From the NCBI GenBank assembly GCA_900489925.1, contig UEHQ01000018.1:1-52588 (forward strand): a DNA stretch of 52,588 nt. The letters are read 5' to 3'. The notes beneath the pieces are model-generated. The model did not search any database. It was given only the letters and a program-made list of their open reading frames with translations, and was not told the origin of the DNA. Origin of the DNA: Hyphomicrobiales bacterium (GTDB lineage: Bacteria > Pseudomonadota > Alphaproteobacteria > Rhizobiales > Rhizobiaceae). Made by a program: the position numbers and the translations under genes. Numbering within the stretch: the stretch's first letter is position 1; each line of letters opens with the position of its first letter. Below are positions 1-7,631 of the stretch, piece after piece.

Positions 1-1
1 T

Positions 2-79
2 TGCTGGTTTGAGGACCGTCGTGTACCGAACGCCTACGATGGTGGCTGGCACATGGAGAGCATGCGGGTCTGCCAGTAA
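2..79 (+). CDS. C-terminal 25 codons of an unidentified protein (5' truncated by window)
   Basis: Reading from base 2, an open frame runs to a TAA at 77-79 and encodes a tail containing FEDRRVPNAYDGGWHMESM and ending RVCQ. Two cysteines and three aromatic residues in so short a stretch look like coding sequence rather than chance. A strong hairpin terminator begins 22 bases after the stop, in the right place to end this transcript. I cannot name the protein family. The remainder lies outside the window, so the call rests on composition and the terminator only. The longer overlapping frame from base 9 runs through the terminator and into the antisense of the next gene, so I reject it. Confidence 0.5.
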   Translation, partial: CWFEDRRVPNAYDGGWHMESMRVCQ

Positions 80-101
80 GATCAACTACTTGCGCATAAA
101 A

Positions 102-137
102 GAAAATGCCGGAACGAAATCACGTTCCGGCATTTTC
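102..137. terminator. Bidirectional intrinsic terminator
   Basis: Two perfect 15-base arms (102-116 and 123-137) flank a six-base loop. The arms start with A-rich and end with T-rich sequence, so each strand reads a GC-rich stem followed by a T run. It lies between the + strand gene tail ending at 79 and the - strand gene ending at 177, and can serve both convergent transcripts. Confidence 0.85.
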
Positions 138-176
138 TGTTTTCAGGCTCAGTCTGTGACCAACCTTAGGTCGACA

Positions 177-461
177 TCAAGGCTTGGTCGTATCAGTCGA
201 AGGTGCGGGCTGCGTCGTCGTGGCTGGCGGTGTAGCCGGCATCACGGGCTTGGGAGCAGGCTCGCTGATCGGTGGTGGTGTCGTGGACGCCGTAGTCTCG
301 GGATCGGTCTTGGATCCGCCACCCCACTGCGACCAGGCAAAACCGGCAACTGCGATGATGGCGATGATCGCAACCCAGGTACCCCAACCGCCGCCTGAAC
401 TGCGACTGCGAATCGGCGTGGTTCGAAGATCTGATTCTCTGTCGTTCGGGTCGTAAGTCAT
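177..461 (-). CDS. Small single-pass membrane protein with proline/threonine-rich tail
   Basis: The 94-residue product has a charged N-terminus (about residues 1-25, with several Arg and Asp), one hydrophobic helix (about 27-45, rich in Ile and Ala and ending WSQWGGG) and a tail of about 45 residues made mostly of Pro, Thr, Ala and Ser. This layout suggests an inner-membrane anchor with the low-complexity tail in the periplasm. The start is well supported by a GGAGGAAG SD sequence close to the ATG. Such short Pro/Thr-tailed proteins are common as unnamed genes in rhizobia. I recognise no functional domain, and I assign no function. Confidence 0.75.
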   Translation of the reverse strand: MTYDPNDRESDLRTTPIRSRSSGGGWGTWVAIIAIIAVAGFAWSQWGGGSKTDPETTASTTPPPISEPAPKPVMPATPPATTTQPAPSTDTTKP

Positions 462-668
462 ATGCTTCCTCCGTGCCTTTACTAGGCAAGGAACTCCATG
501 GGACGCGCTTTGTTCCCAAAACAGGCAGAGTTACGTCAATGGCTACGGAAGTCGCTGGGTGTTGGGAAAACCAGACGTGAGCTTCATGCTCGGAGAAGTG
601 CTGGAAACGTTGCGAACGATCCTCACCAGACGCGAAATCAAGACTGTGTCTAAGTCTCTGAAAACACG

Positions 669-744
669 TGGTGAGAGCGTCGGGGTTCGAACCCGAGACC
701 TACTGATTAAAAGTCAGTTGCTCTACCGGCTGAGCTACGCTCTC
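669..744 (-). tRNA. tRNA-Lys (anticodon UUU)
   Basis: On the minus strand a full 76-base cloverleaf can be folded. The 7-bp acceptor stem GAGAGCG pairs with CGCTCTC. The D arm contains the AGCTCAGCCGGTAGAGC pattern. The anticodon loop is CTTTTAA, giving anticodon UUU. The T arm carries GTTCGA, followed by discriminator A and an encoded CCA at 669-671. No neighbouring integrase or att-like repeat marks this tRNA as an island insertion site. No convincing terminator is visible just downstream. Confidence 0.97.
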
Positions 745-877
745 CCTCGGTCCGAGGCTCAAATGCCGCCCCGGCTGGAAGTGCGCGGAACATATGCAGA
801 CGACCCATTGCGGTCAACCAAAAAATCTACGTTTCCTGTGCATTAGGCACAATTCTTGCGGCGGGTCTGCAAATGAA

Positions 878-899
878 GGCCCGCGCCGAAGCGCGGGCC
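878..899 (-). terminator. Hairpin terminator after the small basic protein gene
   Basis: Nine-base perfect arms (878-886 and 891-899) close a CGAA tetraloop and are flanked by TGAA/TTCA that can extend the stem. It sits 13 bases beyond the stop codon of the - strand gene ending at 913. On that strand it is followed by a short T-rich stretch, so it is likely that gene's terminator. Confidence 0.65.
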
Positions 900-912
900 G
901 TTCATACAAGCA

Positions 913-1092
913 TCAATGTTTGCCCTTGCTGCCTTGCTGGCCGGGCTTCATCTGCTGCTCATGCTTCTTGCTCTGATCGTCGCGGGAACCGGACGACGAC
1001 ATGTTGCGCTCACTTCCGGAGCTTCCTGCACTCTTGTGGCTCTGTTGGCCGGATTTGACGTGCTGATCGTGGGTTCCGCCTTGATTTGCCAT
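913..1092 (-). CDS. 59-aa hydrophilic Gly/Ser/Gln/Lys-rich protein with an internal repeat
   Basis: The start at 1092 is set by an AAGGAGACC SD seven to eight bases upstream; the longer frame to 1197 has no such signal. The product is entirely hydrophilic, has no cysteine or predicted helix for membrane insertion, and is built of Gly, Ser, Gln, Lys and His. It contains two copies of a motif, HDQHVKSGQQSHK near the N-terminus and HEQQMKPGQQGSK near the C-terminus. The composition recalls small stress-induced, probably disordered proteins such as the KGG-repeat class, but the classical KGG motif is not clearly present. Function is unknown. Confidence 0.7.
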   Translation of the reverse strand: MANQGGTHDQHVKSGQQSHKSAGSSGSERNMSSSGSRDDQSKKHEQQMKPGQQGSKGKH

Positions 1093-1370
1093 TTCGGTCT
1101 CCTTGGGTTTGAAAAGGTGAGGCCACGCCGACCCCACGGTCCTAAACCCCGCGGCCAAAGCGCGGTTCCGCAATTTAATATTTCGTGATGGTCGCATTCA
1201 GACATGCGCGCGGGCGATTGCGGGCGACGCCGCGGCCCCGCTGACATCCAACGGCGAATAATGCGCGGAGCGCCAGATTGTTCCAGAGAAATGCCGAAAT
1301 AAATCAATGCCTTCGATGCTTCACAAACACGTGTGCTGCACTAACTATCTCGTTATCGAAGGAGATTGCC

Positions 1371-1583
1371 ATGACTGAAGTGCATGAACAGAAACCATCC
1401 CAGACACGCAAGGTTCTGCGTGGCCGTCCTTATAGCCTTTCAGAGTTCGCCCGAAAGTATCGGCTTGATGAGGAGGAGGCCAATCGCCTCTTCCAGAAGT
1501 TCGGGCCTTCCGCCATGGAGCTTGATTTGCTGATGGCAGCCAAGCGTCGTCCACCGGTGTCGCTGGCAGCGCTCGGCGTATAG
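1371..1583 (+). CDS. 70-aa hypothetical protein, predicted small helical domain
   Basis: The ATG at 1371 follows a GAAGGAGATT SD, which decides the start over the longer frame from 1278. The first 18 residues are polar and probably flexible. Residues about 20-60 (YSLSEFARKYRLDEEEANRL and on) look like two or three amphipathic helices, as in very short helix-turn-helix-like proteins. It has no cysteine and no signal peptide, so it is likely cytoplasmic. I do not recognise a named family. Two tandem hairpins follow the stop codon, suggesting that it is transcribed alone. Confidence 0.7.
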   Translation: MTEVHEQKPSQTRKVLRGRPYSLSEFARKYRLDEEEANRLFQKFGPSAMELDLLMAAKRRPPVSLAALGV

Positions 1584-1596
1584 CGGAACGTCTGCG

Positions 1597-1661
1597 CCGC
1601 CTTGTTTCAAGGCGGGGGTGAGGAGCGCCGTTCTCTCGTCTTTCTGGATCGAGAGGACGGC
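1597..1661 (+). terminator. Tandem hairpins downstream of the 70-aa gene
   Basis: The first hairpin has 8-base arms (1597-1604 and 1608-1615) around a TTT loop. The second has 12-base arms (1627-1638 and 1650-1661) with one G-U wobble and is followed by CTCTTTGTAG. The poor T run makes this a moderate terminator, but the pair lies immediately after a stop codon and before an independent operon. Confidence 0.55.
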
Positions 1662-1841
1662 CTCTTTGTAGATAGATAGCGTCGCGCGCAACCGGTCGAA
1701 ACCGGACTCTGATTACCAAGATTTCATTTCCCTTTCCGACCTCGCCGTGCCAATGCGGTCTTGGTGCTAATCGCCCGTTCAGCTTCACGTTGTTATTCGG
1801 TAGCTCGCGGCCGCATTGGCCGAATACTGATCGAGGCCCGA

Positions 1842-3140
1842 ATGAACGACATTGCAAACACCAGCCAAACGAAAACCAGTGCAGGCGGCGCGGATCTCGC
1901 AGCCGCTCTTGCCGCGTCCGAGCGGCAACAGAAAGGGCGCTGGTTCAGACGTTTGCTGGTGCTTCTTCTCGTGGTGCTTGCCATCGGCGCCGGCGTCTAT
2001 GCCTACTCCAGTCGTGGGACCAACCAGCTGACCTATATCACGCAGCCGGCAAAGCGCGGCGACTTGACCGTGCTTGTCACGGCGACGGGCTCCGTGCAGC
2101 CGACAGAGCAGGTAGACATTTCCAGTGAGCTTTCCGGGACGGTTCGCGACGTCAACGTTGATTACAACAGCGAGGTCAAGGCGGGTGAGGTTCTGGCGGT
2201 GCTCGACACCAACAAGCTCGAGGCAGATGTAAAGAGCACGCGTGCCAAGCTCGATTCGGCAAAAGCCAACGTCGTCAAGGCGACGGCCGATCTTCAATCC
2301 GCCCAGAGTTCCTACGAGCGCTATCGCAATCTGGTGCAGAGCAATGTGACGACCCAGCAGAGCCTCGAAGACGCGCGCTACAAATATGATTCTGCCGTGG
2401 CAGCGAAGGAAATCAACGAAGCAGCCGTGTTGTCCGCGGAAGCCGACCTGCAGCTTGCCGAAGTGAACCTGGCGAAGGCCAAGATCGTTTCGCCGATCGA
2501 CGGCGTGATCCTCACCCGGTCGGTCGACCCAGGAGCGACGGTTGCCGCTTCGCTTTCGGCACCGGTCCTGTTCGTCATCGCCGGCGATCTGCGCAAGATG
2601 GAGCTTCAAGTCGATGTCGACGAGGCCGATGTCGGCCAGGTCGCGGTTGGCCAGAAGGCGACATTTACGGTCGATGCCTATCCTGATCGCACGTTTCCCG
2701 CTGAGATCAAGCAGATACGCTTTGCGTCGGAGACCACCAACAACGTCGTGACCTATAAGGCGATCCTCTCCGTGGACAATGCCGATCTGCTTTTGCGCCC
2801 CGGCATGACGGCGACTGCCGACGCCACCGTCGAAGCGGTCAAGGACACGCTCATGGTTCCGAACGCAGCACTTCGCTACGCGCCGCCTGCTGCGGACTCG
2901 CCGCGCCGTGGTGGTCTGTTCGGATTTCTCCGGCCACCCCGCATGGGACCGCGCACGGGCAATCAGGGCGGCGAAGCGCTGACCGGGGCAAAGCGAAGGG
3001 TCTGGGTGCTCAAGGCAGGCAAGCCGGCGCCCATGGTCATTCAGGTAGGGTCGTCGGACGGACAGTTCACGCAGGTCGTCTCCGGCGATCTGAAGGAAAA
3101 CGATGCTTTGGTCGTCGATTCCACCGAGCAATCGAAGTAG
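1842..3140 (+). CDS. macA: MacA-like periplasmic adaptor (membrane fusion) protein
   Basis: The 432-residue product has one N-terminal membrane helix (about 36-55) followed by periplasmic HlyD/MacA architecture: a lipoyl-like half with the SELSGTVRDV pattern (about 92-101), a long alpha-helical hairpin (about 125-205), the second lipoyl half and SPIDGVILTR, then beta-barrel and membrane-proximal domains. It should link the downstream MacB-type transporter to an outer-membrane channel; no TolC homologue lies in the window. The start at 1842 is preceded by GAGG. Before the last strand is a basic Gly/Pro/Arg-rich insert (about residues 350-385), unusual for the family. The symbol reflects family, and the substrate (macrolide, peptide or other) is unknown. 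Confidence 0.85.
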   Translation: MNDIANTSQTKTSAGGADLAAALAASERQQKGRWFRRLLVLLLVVLAIGAGVYAYSSRGTNQLTYITQPAKRGDLTVLVTATGSVQPTEQVDISSELSGTVRDVNVDYNSEVKAGEVLAVLDTNKLEADVKSTRAKLDSAKANVVKATADLQSAQSSYERYRNLVQSNVTTQQSLEDARYKYDSAVAAKEINEAAVLSAEADLQLAEVNLAKAKIVSPIDGVILTRSVDPGATVAASLSAPVLFVIAGDLRKMELQVDVDEADVGQVAVGQKATFTVDAYPDRTFPAEIKQIRFASETTNNVVTYKAILSVDNADLLLRPGMTATADATVEAVKDTLMVPNAALRYAPPAADSPRRGGLFGFLRPPRMGPRTGNQGGEALTGAKRRVWVLKAGKPAPMVIQVGSSDGQFTQVVSGDLKENDALVVDSTEQSK

Positions 3141-3151
3141 GCAGACGCGCG

Positions 3152-3868
3152 ATGACCACGCCGCCAATCATCGAATTCCGGCAGGTATCCAAGATCTATG
3201 GTCAGGGAGAGGCTGCCATCCGTGCGCTCGACCGCGTCGATCTCTCGATATCGGAGCGCGAATTCGTTGCCATCATGGGGCCGTCGGGCTCCGGCAAATC
3301 GACCGCCATGAACATACTTGGCTGCCTCGATGTTCCGAGCGCCGGCGACTATGTGTTTCAGGGGATTCCGACGCGGGGATTTAATCGCAGCCAGTTGACC
3401 TTGCTGCGCCGGCATATGCTCGGATTCGTGTTTCAGGGGTTCAATCTCCTGCCCAGGACGTCGGCCGTGGAGAACGTCGAGTTGCCGCTGATCTACCGCG
3501 GCATGCCGGGCGCCGAGCGGCATCGCCGCGCGAAGGAAGCGCTGGCGCTGGTCGGACTATCCGGGCGCGAGCATCACAAGACGCAGGAGTTGTCGGGCGG
3601 CCAGCAGCAACGCGTGGCGATCGCCCGTGCCATCGTCACGCAGCCATCACTGCTTCTTGCAGACGAACCGACCGGCAACCTCGACACCAAGACCAGCATC
3701 GAGATCATGGACCTGATGACGCGCCTGAACCGCGAGCAGGGCATCACCATTGTCATGGTCACCCACGAGCCTGACATTGCCGCCTACGCGCAGCGTCTGC
3801 TGCGCTTCGTCGATGGCAAGCTGGAGGCGGAGACCACCAAAAGCGGGGAGGCGGCACATGTTCTTTGA
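3152..3868 (+). CDS. MacB/LolD-type ABC transporter ATPase
   Basis: The 238-residue protein is a complete nucleotide-binding domain: Walker A GPSGSGKST at 43-51, Q-loop region FVFQGFNLL near 92-100, signature LSGGQ at 147-151, Walker B LLLADEP at 167-173 and a switch histidine in VTHEPD. It belongs to the family that powers lipoprotein release and MacAB efflux, where ATP use drives a mechanical movement in the periplasm. The gene starts 11 bases after the adaptor stop and overlaps the permease by 11 bases, so the three are one operon. In E. coli MacB the ATPase and permease are fused; here they are separate proteins. Confidence 0.93.
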   Translation: MTTPPIIEFRQVSKIYGQGEAAIRALDRVDLSISEREFVAIMGPSGSGKSTAMNILGCLDVPSAGDYVFQGIPTRGFNRSQLTLLRRHMLGFVFQGFNLLPRTSAVENVELPLIYRGMPGAERHRRAKEALALVGLSGREHHKTQELSGGQQQRVAIARAIVTQPSLLLADEPTGNLDTKTSIEIMDLMTRLNREQGITIVMVTHEPDIAAYAQRLLRFVDGKLEAETTKSGEAAHVL

Positions 3869-5066
3869 AACGCTGAAGCTTGCTCTGCGCGCGATCAGCC
3901 GCAACATGCTGCGCTCGTTTCTGACCGTCCTGGGCGTGGTCATCGGTGTTGCAGCCGTCATAGCGCTCGTCACCATCGGCAACGGCACGACCGCCCAGGT
4001 TACGTCGGAACTGTCGCGGCTGGGCACCAACATGCTGTTTGCGCGTCCCGGCCAGTTCGGCCCGGGCCGGGCCAGTTCCGAGGCCAGGCGCTTCACCGTC
4101 GCGGATGTGGATGCCATTCGTGACCAAGTTGGCGGTCTGCGGGCGGTGGCGCCGCTCAACCAGACGACAGCGACTGTGATCTATGGTGGCCAGAGCCATT
4201 CGACCACTGTCATGGGGACCACGAACGACTACTTCGTGGCTCAGGATTGGGACATGGCCCTTGGCCGCACGTTCGAAGCCGCGGAAGAGCGTGGCCGCGC
4301 GCGCTGCATCCTTGGCGAGACGGTGCGCTCGCAACTGTTTGGTGCCGCAGACCCGAGCGGCCAGCAGATCCGTGTCGGCAAGGTGTCCTGCGGGGTGATC
4401 GGCGTTCTCGCAAAGCGCGGCCAGTCCGGCATGGGTAACGATCAGGACGATGTCGTCGTCATGCCGGTCAAGGTGTACCAGCGCCGGATCGGCGGCAGGG
4501 CCAACGCCAACGTGTCGATGATTGTGATCTCCGCCCGCGACGGCGTCTCGACCTCCAAGGTTCAATCCGAAACCGAAAACCTGCTGCGCGAACGCCGCAA
4601 GATCATTCCTGGCCGCGAGGACGACTTCAACGTCAACGACATGACGCAGATCGCCGAAGCGATGACCGGCACGACGACGCTTCTGACCAGTCTCCTCGGG
4701 GCGGTCGCCGCCATCAGCCTTCTGGTGGGAGGCATCGGCATCATGAATATCATGCTGGTGTCCGTCACCGAGCGCACCAGGGAGATCGGTATCAGGCTGG
4801 CGATCGGCGCGCTGGAAGGGCAGGTGCTGCTGCAATTCCTCGTGGAGGCTGTCGCCCTGTCCATCTTTGGCGGAATGACAGGCATCTTGCTCGGCCTGGG
4901 GCTCGGCTTCGGCGCCGTGACGCTCCTCAAGGTGCCGTTTGTCGTCAGCCCCGTCATGATCGGGGTCGCCTTTGCGTTCTCCGCGGCGATCGGCATGATT
5001 TTCGGCTACTTCCCCGCAAGGCGGGCGGCGCAACTCAATCCGATCGAAGCGCTTCGGCACGAATGA
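3858..5066 (+). CDS. MacB-type ABC transporter permease
   Basis: The 402-residue product has the FtsX/MacB topology: one N-terminal membrane helix (about 18-40, FLTVLGVVIGVAAVIALV), a large periplasmic domain (about 42-275), then three C-terminal helices, the first containing LLVGGIGIMNIMLVSVTER, a family hallmark. The EIGIRLAIGAL segment is the cytoplasmic coupling helix. The ATG at 3858 lies inside the ATPase gene with GGGGAGG upstream, so translation is probably coupled. With the ATPase and adaptor it should form a tripartite, mechanotransmission-type exporter. Substrate cannot be inferred from sequence. Confidence 0.92.
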   Translation: MFFETLKLALRAISRNMLRSFLTVLGVVIGVAAVIALVTIGNGTTAQVTSELSRLGTNMLFARPGQFGPGRASSEARRFTVADVDAIRDQVGGLRAVAPLNQTTATVIYGGQSHSTTVMGTTNDYFVAQDWDMALGRTFEAAEERGRARCILGETVRSQLFGAADPSGQQIRVGKVSCGVIGVLAKRGQSGMGNDQDDVVVMPVKVYQRRIGGRANANVSMIVISARDGVSTSKVQSETENLLRERRKIIPGREDDFNVNDMTQIAEAMTGTTTLLTSLLGAVAAISLLVGGIGIMNIMLVSVTERTREIGIRLAIGALEGQVLLQFLVEAVALSIFGGMTGILLGLGLGFGAVTLLKVPFVVSPVMIGVAFAFSAAIGMIFGYFPARRAAQLNPIEALRHE

Positions 5067-5094
5067 TGGCCGGCGCACGGCGCTCCAGCGGCGC

Positions 5095-5151
5095 TGATAT
5101 ATCAAGGCAACCTGCCATTGCATTCACGCGATGTCTGCTTATGATATATCA
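5095..5151. promoter_or_regulatory. Two identical TGATATATCA palindromes upstream of a GntR gene
   Basis: The 10-bp palindrome TGATATATCA occurs at 5095-5104 and again at 5142-5151, 47 bases apart centre to centre, in the gap before the GntR-family gene at 5172. Perfect repeats of a palindrome in front of a regulator gene are typical of autoregulatory operators, and 47 bases is close to four and a half helical turns. Binding by the adjacent regulator is inference. Confidence 0.5.
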
Positions 5152-5171
5152 GAGCGAAATATGGGAATGCG

Positions 5172-5786
5172 ATGCAGAACTCACAGAGCCATCTGGCCTA
5201 TCTGGCGCTGGAGCATGCGATCGTAACGTTGGCGTTGCAGCCCGGCGCGCTCGTAACCGAAAAGCAGCTCATCGATCTTGCTGGCCACGGTCGCACGCCG
5301 GTACGTGAAGCAATCCAGAAGCTGGCATGGCAACGGCTCATCTTCGTCAGACCGCGGGTGGGTCTGCAGATCGCTGAGATCAAGCCCGGCGACCATAGCC
5401 ATGTCATGCAGGTGCGCCGCGAGTTGGAGCCGATTGCCGCAGCGCTCGTTGCCGAACATGCCACGGACGCGCAGCGAAACCAGCTCGTTGAATGCGCCCG
5501 CGCGATGGCGGATTGCGCGATCAGCGGCGACCTGGCCGCATTCTTCTCGGCGGACAAGGCCTTCGACGAAATCCTCGAGGAGGCATGTCCCAACGCGTTC
5601 ATCACTTCGGCGCTGGCGCCAGTACAGACGCATTCACGCCGGCTGTGGTACTCGACGGCAAGTCCTGATCGGATGGACCGATCGATCTCGCTCCATGTCG
5701 CCGTTATCCGCGCGATCCAGCAAGGCAATGCCGCCGAGGCCGCCAAGGTCATGACCGTGCTGATCGATTATCTCGGCCACAAATAA
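5172..5786 (+). CDS. GntR-family transcriptional regulator, FCD subfamily
   Basis: The 204-residue protein has an N-terminal winged helix-turn-helix (about 1-70, with the characteristic RTPVREAIQKLAWQRLI recognition segment) and a C-terminal all-helical FCD ligand-binding domain (about 78-200). FCD regulators usually sense small carboxylic acids, often with a bound metal. Here the usual D-x-x-F-H metal motif reads DKAFD (residues about 121-125), so one histidine ligand is replaced by aspartate, while the later HVAVIRAI histidine remains. It stands alone between an efflux operon and convergent fpr, so its target is not obvious. Its likely operators lie upstream at 5095-5151. Confidence 0.9.
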   Translation: MQNSQSHLAYLALEHAIVTLALQPGALVTEKQLIDLAGHGRTPVREAIQKLAWQRLIFVRPRVGLQIAEIKPGDHSHVMQVRRELEPIAAALVAEHATDAQRNQLVECARAMADCAISGDLAAFFSADKAFDEILEEACPNAFITSALAPVQTHSRRLWYSTASPDRMDRSISLHVAVIRAIQQGNAAEAAKVMTVLIDYLGHK

Positions 5787-5788
5787 GA

Positions 5789-5810
5789 ACGGCCCCGTTT
5801 CCGGAGCCGT
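5789..5810. terminator. Hairpin between convergent GntR and fpr genes
   Basis: Nine-base arms (5789-5797 and 5802-5810) with one C-A mismatch close a TTTC loop. It lies three bases after the GntR stop and about 24 bases beyond the fpr stop on the other strand. There is no long T run, so termination strength is uncertain. Confidence 0.45.
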
Positions 5811-5833
5811 GATCCTAGGAGAATATCAGCGCC

Positions 5834-6646
5834 TTAGCCGACGAAGGCGCGCTCAATGACGAACTCAGCGGGCTTGCTGTTTGCACCCTCGTTGAGGCCG
5901 GCTTTTTCCAAGAGTTCCTTGGTGTCCTTAAGCATCGCGGAAGAGCCGCAGATCATGCCGCGGTCGATCGAGGGATCGAGCGGGGGGACGCCAAGATCTG
6001 TGAAGAGCTTGCCGGATTCGATCAGATCCGTGATGCGGCCGCGATACTCGAAGTCTTCGCGCGTGACGGTCGCGTAGTGATGCAGCTTGTCGCCGACGAC
6101 TTCCTTTAGAAGTTCATCGTTCTGGATTTCATGCACGAGGTCGAAACCGTACTTCAGCTCCGCAATGTTGCGGGTCGTATGGGTGAGGATGACTTCCTCA
6201 TACTTTTCGTAGGTTTCGGGATCGCGGATCAGGCTGGCGAAGGGCGCAATGCCGGTGCCGGTCGAGAACATGTAGAGCCTGCGGCCCGGCGTCAGTGCGT
6301 CGAGCACGAGCGTGCCGGTTGGCTTCTTGCGCATCAGCACCTGATCGCCGGGCTTGATGGCCTGAAGGTGCGAGGTCAGCGGGCCGTCCTGAACCTTGAT
6401 CGAGAAGAATTCGAGTTCTTCCGCCCAGGCAGGGCTCGCGATCGAGTAGGCGCGGAAGATCGGCTTGCCTTCGACCATCAACCCGATCATCGCAAATTCG
6501 CCAGAGCGGAAGCGGAAGCCCTGCGGGCGCGTCATGGTGAAACGGAACAGGCTATCCGTATAATGCGTGACGCTGAGCACGGTCTCGGCGTAGACGCCGG
6601 CAGGAATCGGGGAGGCGAAGTCTTCGGTCTTTGCAGGGGCGTTCAT
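5834..6646 (-). CDS. fpr: Ferredoxin/flavodoxin-NADP+ reductase
   Basis: The 270-residue FAD enzyme moves electrons between NADPH and ferredoxin or flavodoxin, supporting Fe-S enzymes and oxidative-stress defence. The FAD-binding RAYSIAS motif lies at 65-71 and the NADP-binding STGTGIAPF at 128-136, with an ICGSSAML segment for the nicotinamide half. The C-terminus FVIERAFVG is the extension typical of the bacterial subclass with bent FAD, rather than the plant form ending in tyrosine. Length is normal for alphaproteobacterial Fpr. It is monocistronic, and the 246-base gap to pcs holds the divergent promoters. Confidence 0.95.
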   Translation of the reverse strand: MNAPAKTEDFASPIPAGVYAETVLSVTHYTDSLFRFTMTRPQGFRFRSGEFAMIGLMVEGKPIFRAYSIASPAWAEELEFFSIKVQDGPLTSHLQAIKPGDQVLMRKKPTGTLVLDALTPGRRLYMFSTGTGIAPFASLIRDPETYEKYEEVILTHTTRNIAELKYGFDLVHEIQNDELLKEVVGDKLHHYATVTREDFEYRGRITDLIESGKLFTDLGVPPLDPSIDRGMICGSSAMLKDTKELLEKAGLNEGANSKPAEFVIERAFVG

Positions 6647-6892
6647 TGCAGTGTCGGATCCCGTAATTCGTCGGATGATCTTTTCGATGCGAGCCAGATA
6701 TTACAAATAGGCCTTCGGATAAAGGTATTCCATTCTTTCTGAAGCGACTTGCACGAAATATGCGTGTCACGGTCAGGATTCAGACTGCCATGAGCCTTCG
6801 TCGCTTTTGCGCTGGCGAAGCGATGCAAAGGATGCATATTAGGCAAAAATCGCGCCGGCCGGGTGCGAATGCCTTTGGCAGCTCGGGGAAAC

Positions 6893-7621
6893 ATGAAGAT
6901 TTTCAACTATAAGCGCGTGCCCTATGCGGAGATGCGTGCGTTTTCCGTCCATATTCTGACGGCGTCCGGATCGTTTCTGGCATTCCTTGGTGTCGTGGCC
7001 GCGGCGGAGCATCGCTTCATAGATATGTTTTGGTGGCTGGGACTTGCACTCCTTGTCGACGGTATCGACGGTCCGATCGCGCGCAAGGTGAAGGTCAAGG
7101 AAGTTCTGCCGAACTGGTCGGGTGACACGCTCGATAACATCATCGACTACGTGACTTATGTATTGCTGCCGGCATTCGCGCTCTACCAGAGCGGAATGAT
7201 CGGCGAGCCGTGGTCCTTCGTCGCCGCCGGCATGATCGTCGTTTCGAGCGCGATCTACTATGCCGATATGGGCATGAAGACCGACGAGTACTTCTTTTCA
7301 GGTTTCCCGGTCGTCTGGAACATGATTGTCTTCACGCTCTTTGTCATGGATGCGAGCGCGGTGACGGCGTTGACCGTGGTGATTGTTTCCGTCGTACTTA
7401 CATTTCTTCCGATCAATTTCCTGCACCCGGTCCGCGTGAAGCGCTTGCGCACGCTGAACCTCGGCGTCTTCTTCCTTTGGTCGGCGCTCGGGATGTACTC
7501 GCTGTTGATGCATTTCAATATGCCGCATTGGGCGCTTGTGCTGTTCATTCTGAGCGGTATCTATCTCTACTGCATAGGCGCCGTTCTACAATTCTTCCCG
7601 GCGCTTGGGCGCAACGAGTAG
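6893..7621 (+). CDS. pcs: Phosphatidylcholine synthase
   Basis: Pcs condenses choline with CDP-diacylglycerol to make phosphatidylcholine directly, a membrane pathway found in rhizobia and other host-associated bacteria. The 242-residue product is strongly hydrophobic with about eight membrane helices. It carries the variant CDP-alcohol phosphotransferase signature: DGIDGPIAR at 56-64, then G77, D81 and D85. I chose the ATG at 6893 (MKIFNYKRVPYAEMRAF), which matches the start of known rhizobial Pcs and has CTCGGGGAA as SD; the frame opens 30 bases earlier. The quinone oxidoreductase gene follows after 10 bases and may be cotranscribed. Confidence 0.95.
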   Translation: MKIFNYKRVPYAEMRAFSVHILTASGSFLAFLGVVAAAEHRFIDMFWWLGLALLVDGIDGPIARKVKVKEVLPNWSGDTLDNIIDYVTYVLLPAFALYQSGMIGEPWSFVAAGMIVVSSAIYYADMGMKTDEYFFSGFPVVWNMIVFTLFVMDASAVTALTVVIVSVVLTFLPINFLHPVRVKRLRTLNLGVFFLWSALGMYSLLMHFNMPHWALVLFILSGIYLYCIGAVLQFFPALGRNE

Positions 7622-7631
7622 GAAGCGGAAA

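Noticed and set aside
669..1200. Genomic island insertion at tRNA-Lys
   Set aside because: No integrase, no repeat of the tRNA 3' end and no change in gene type nearby were seen.
1785..3167. Long - strand open frame opposite the MacA gene
   Set aside because: It mirrors the + strand coding frame of a clear adaptor protein in high-GC DNA, shows no family motif and has no SD. The same applies to the long - strand frames opposite the permease (3759-5123), BMP protein (12293-13354), YtfQ (13441-14499) and glmS (21294-22247).
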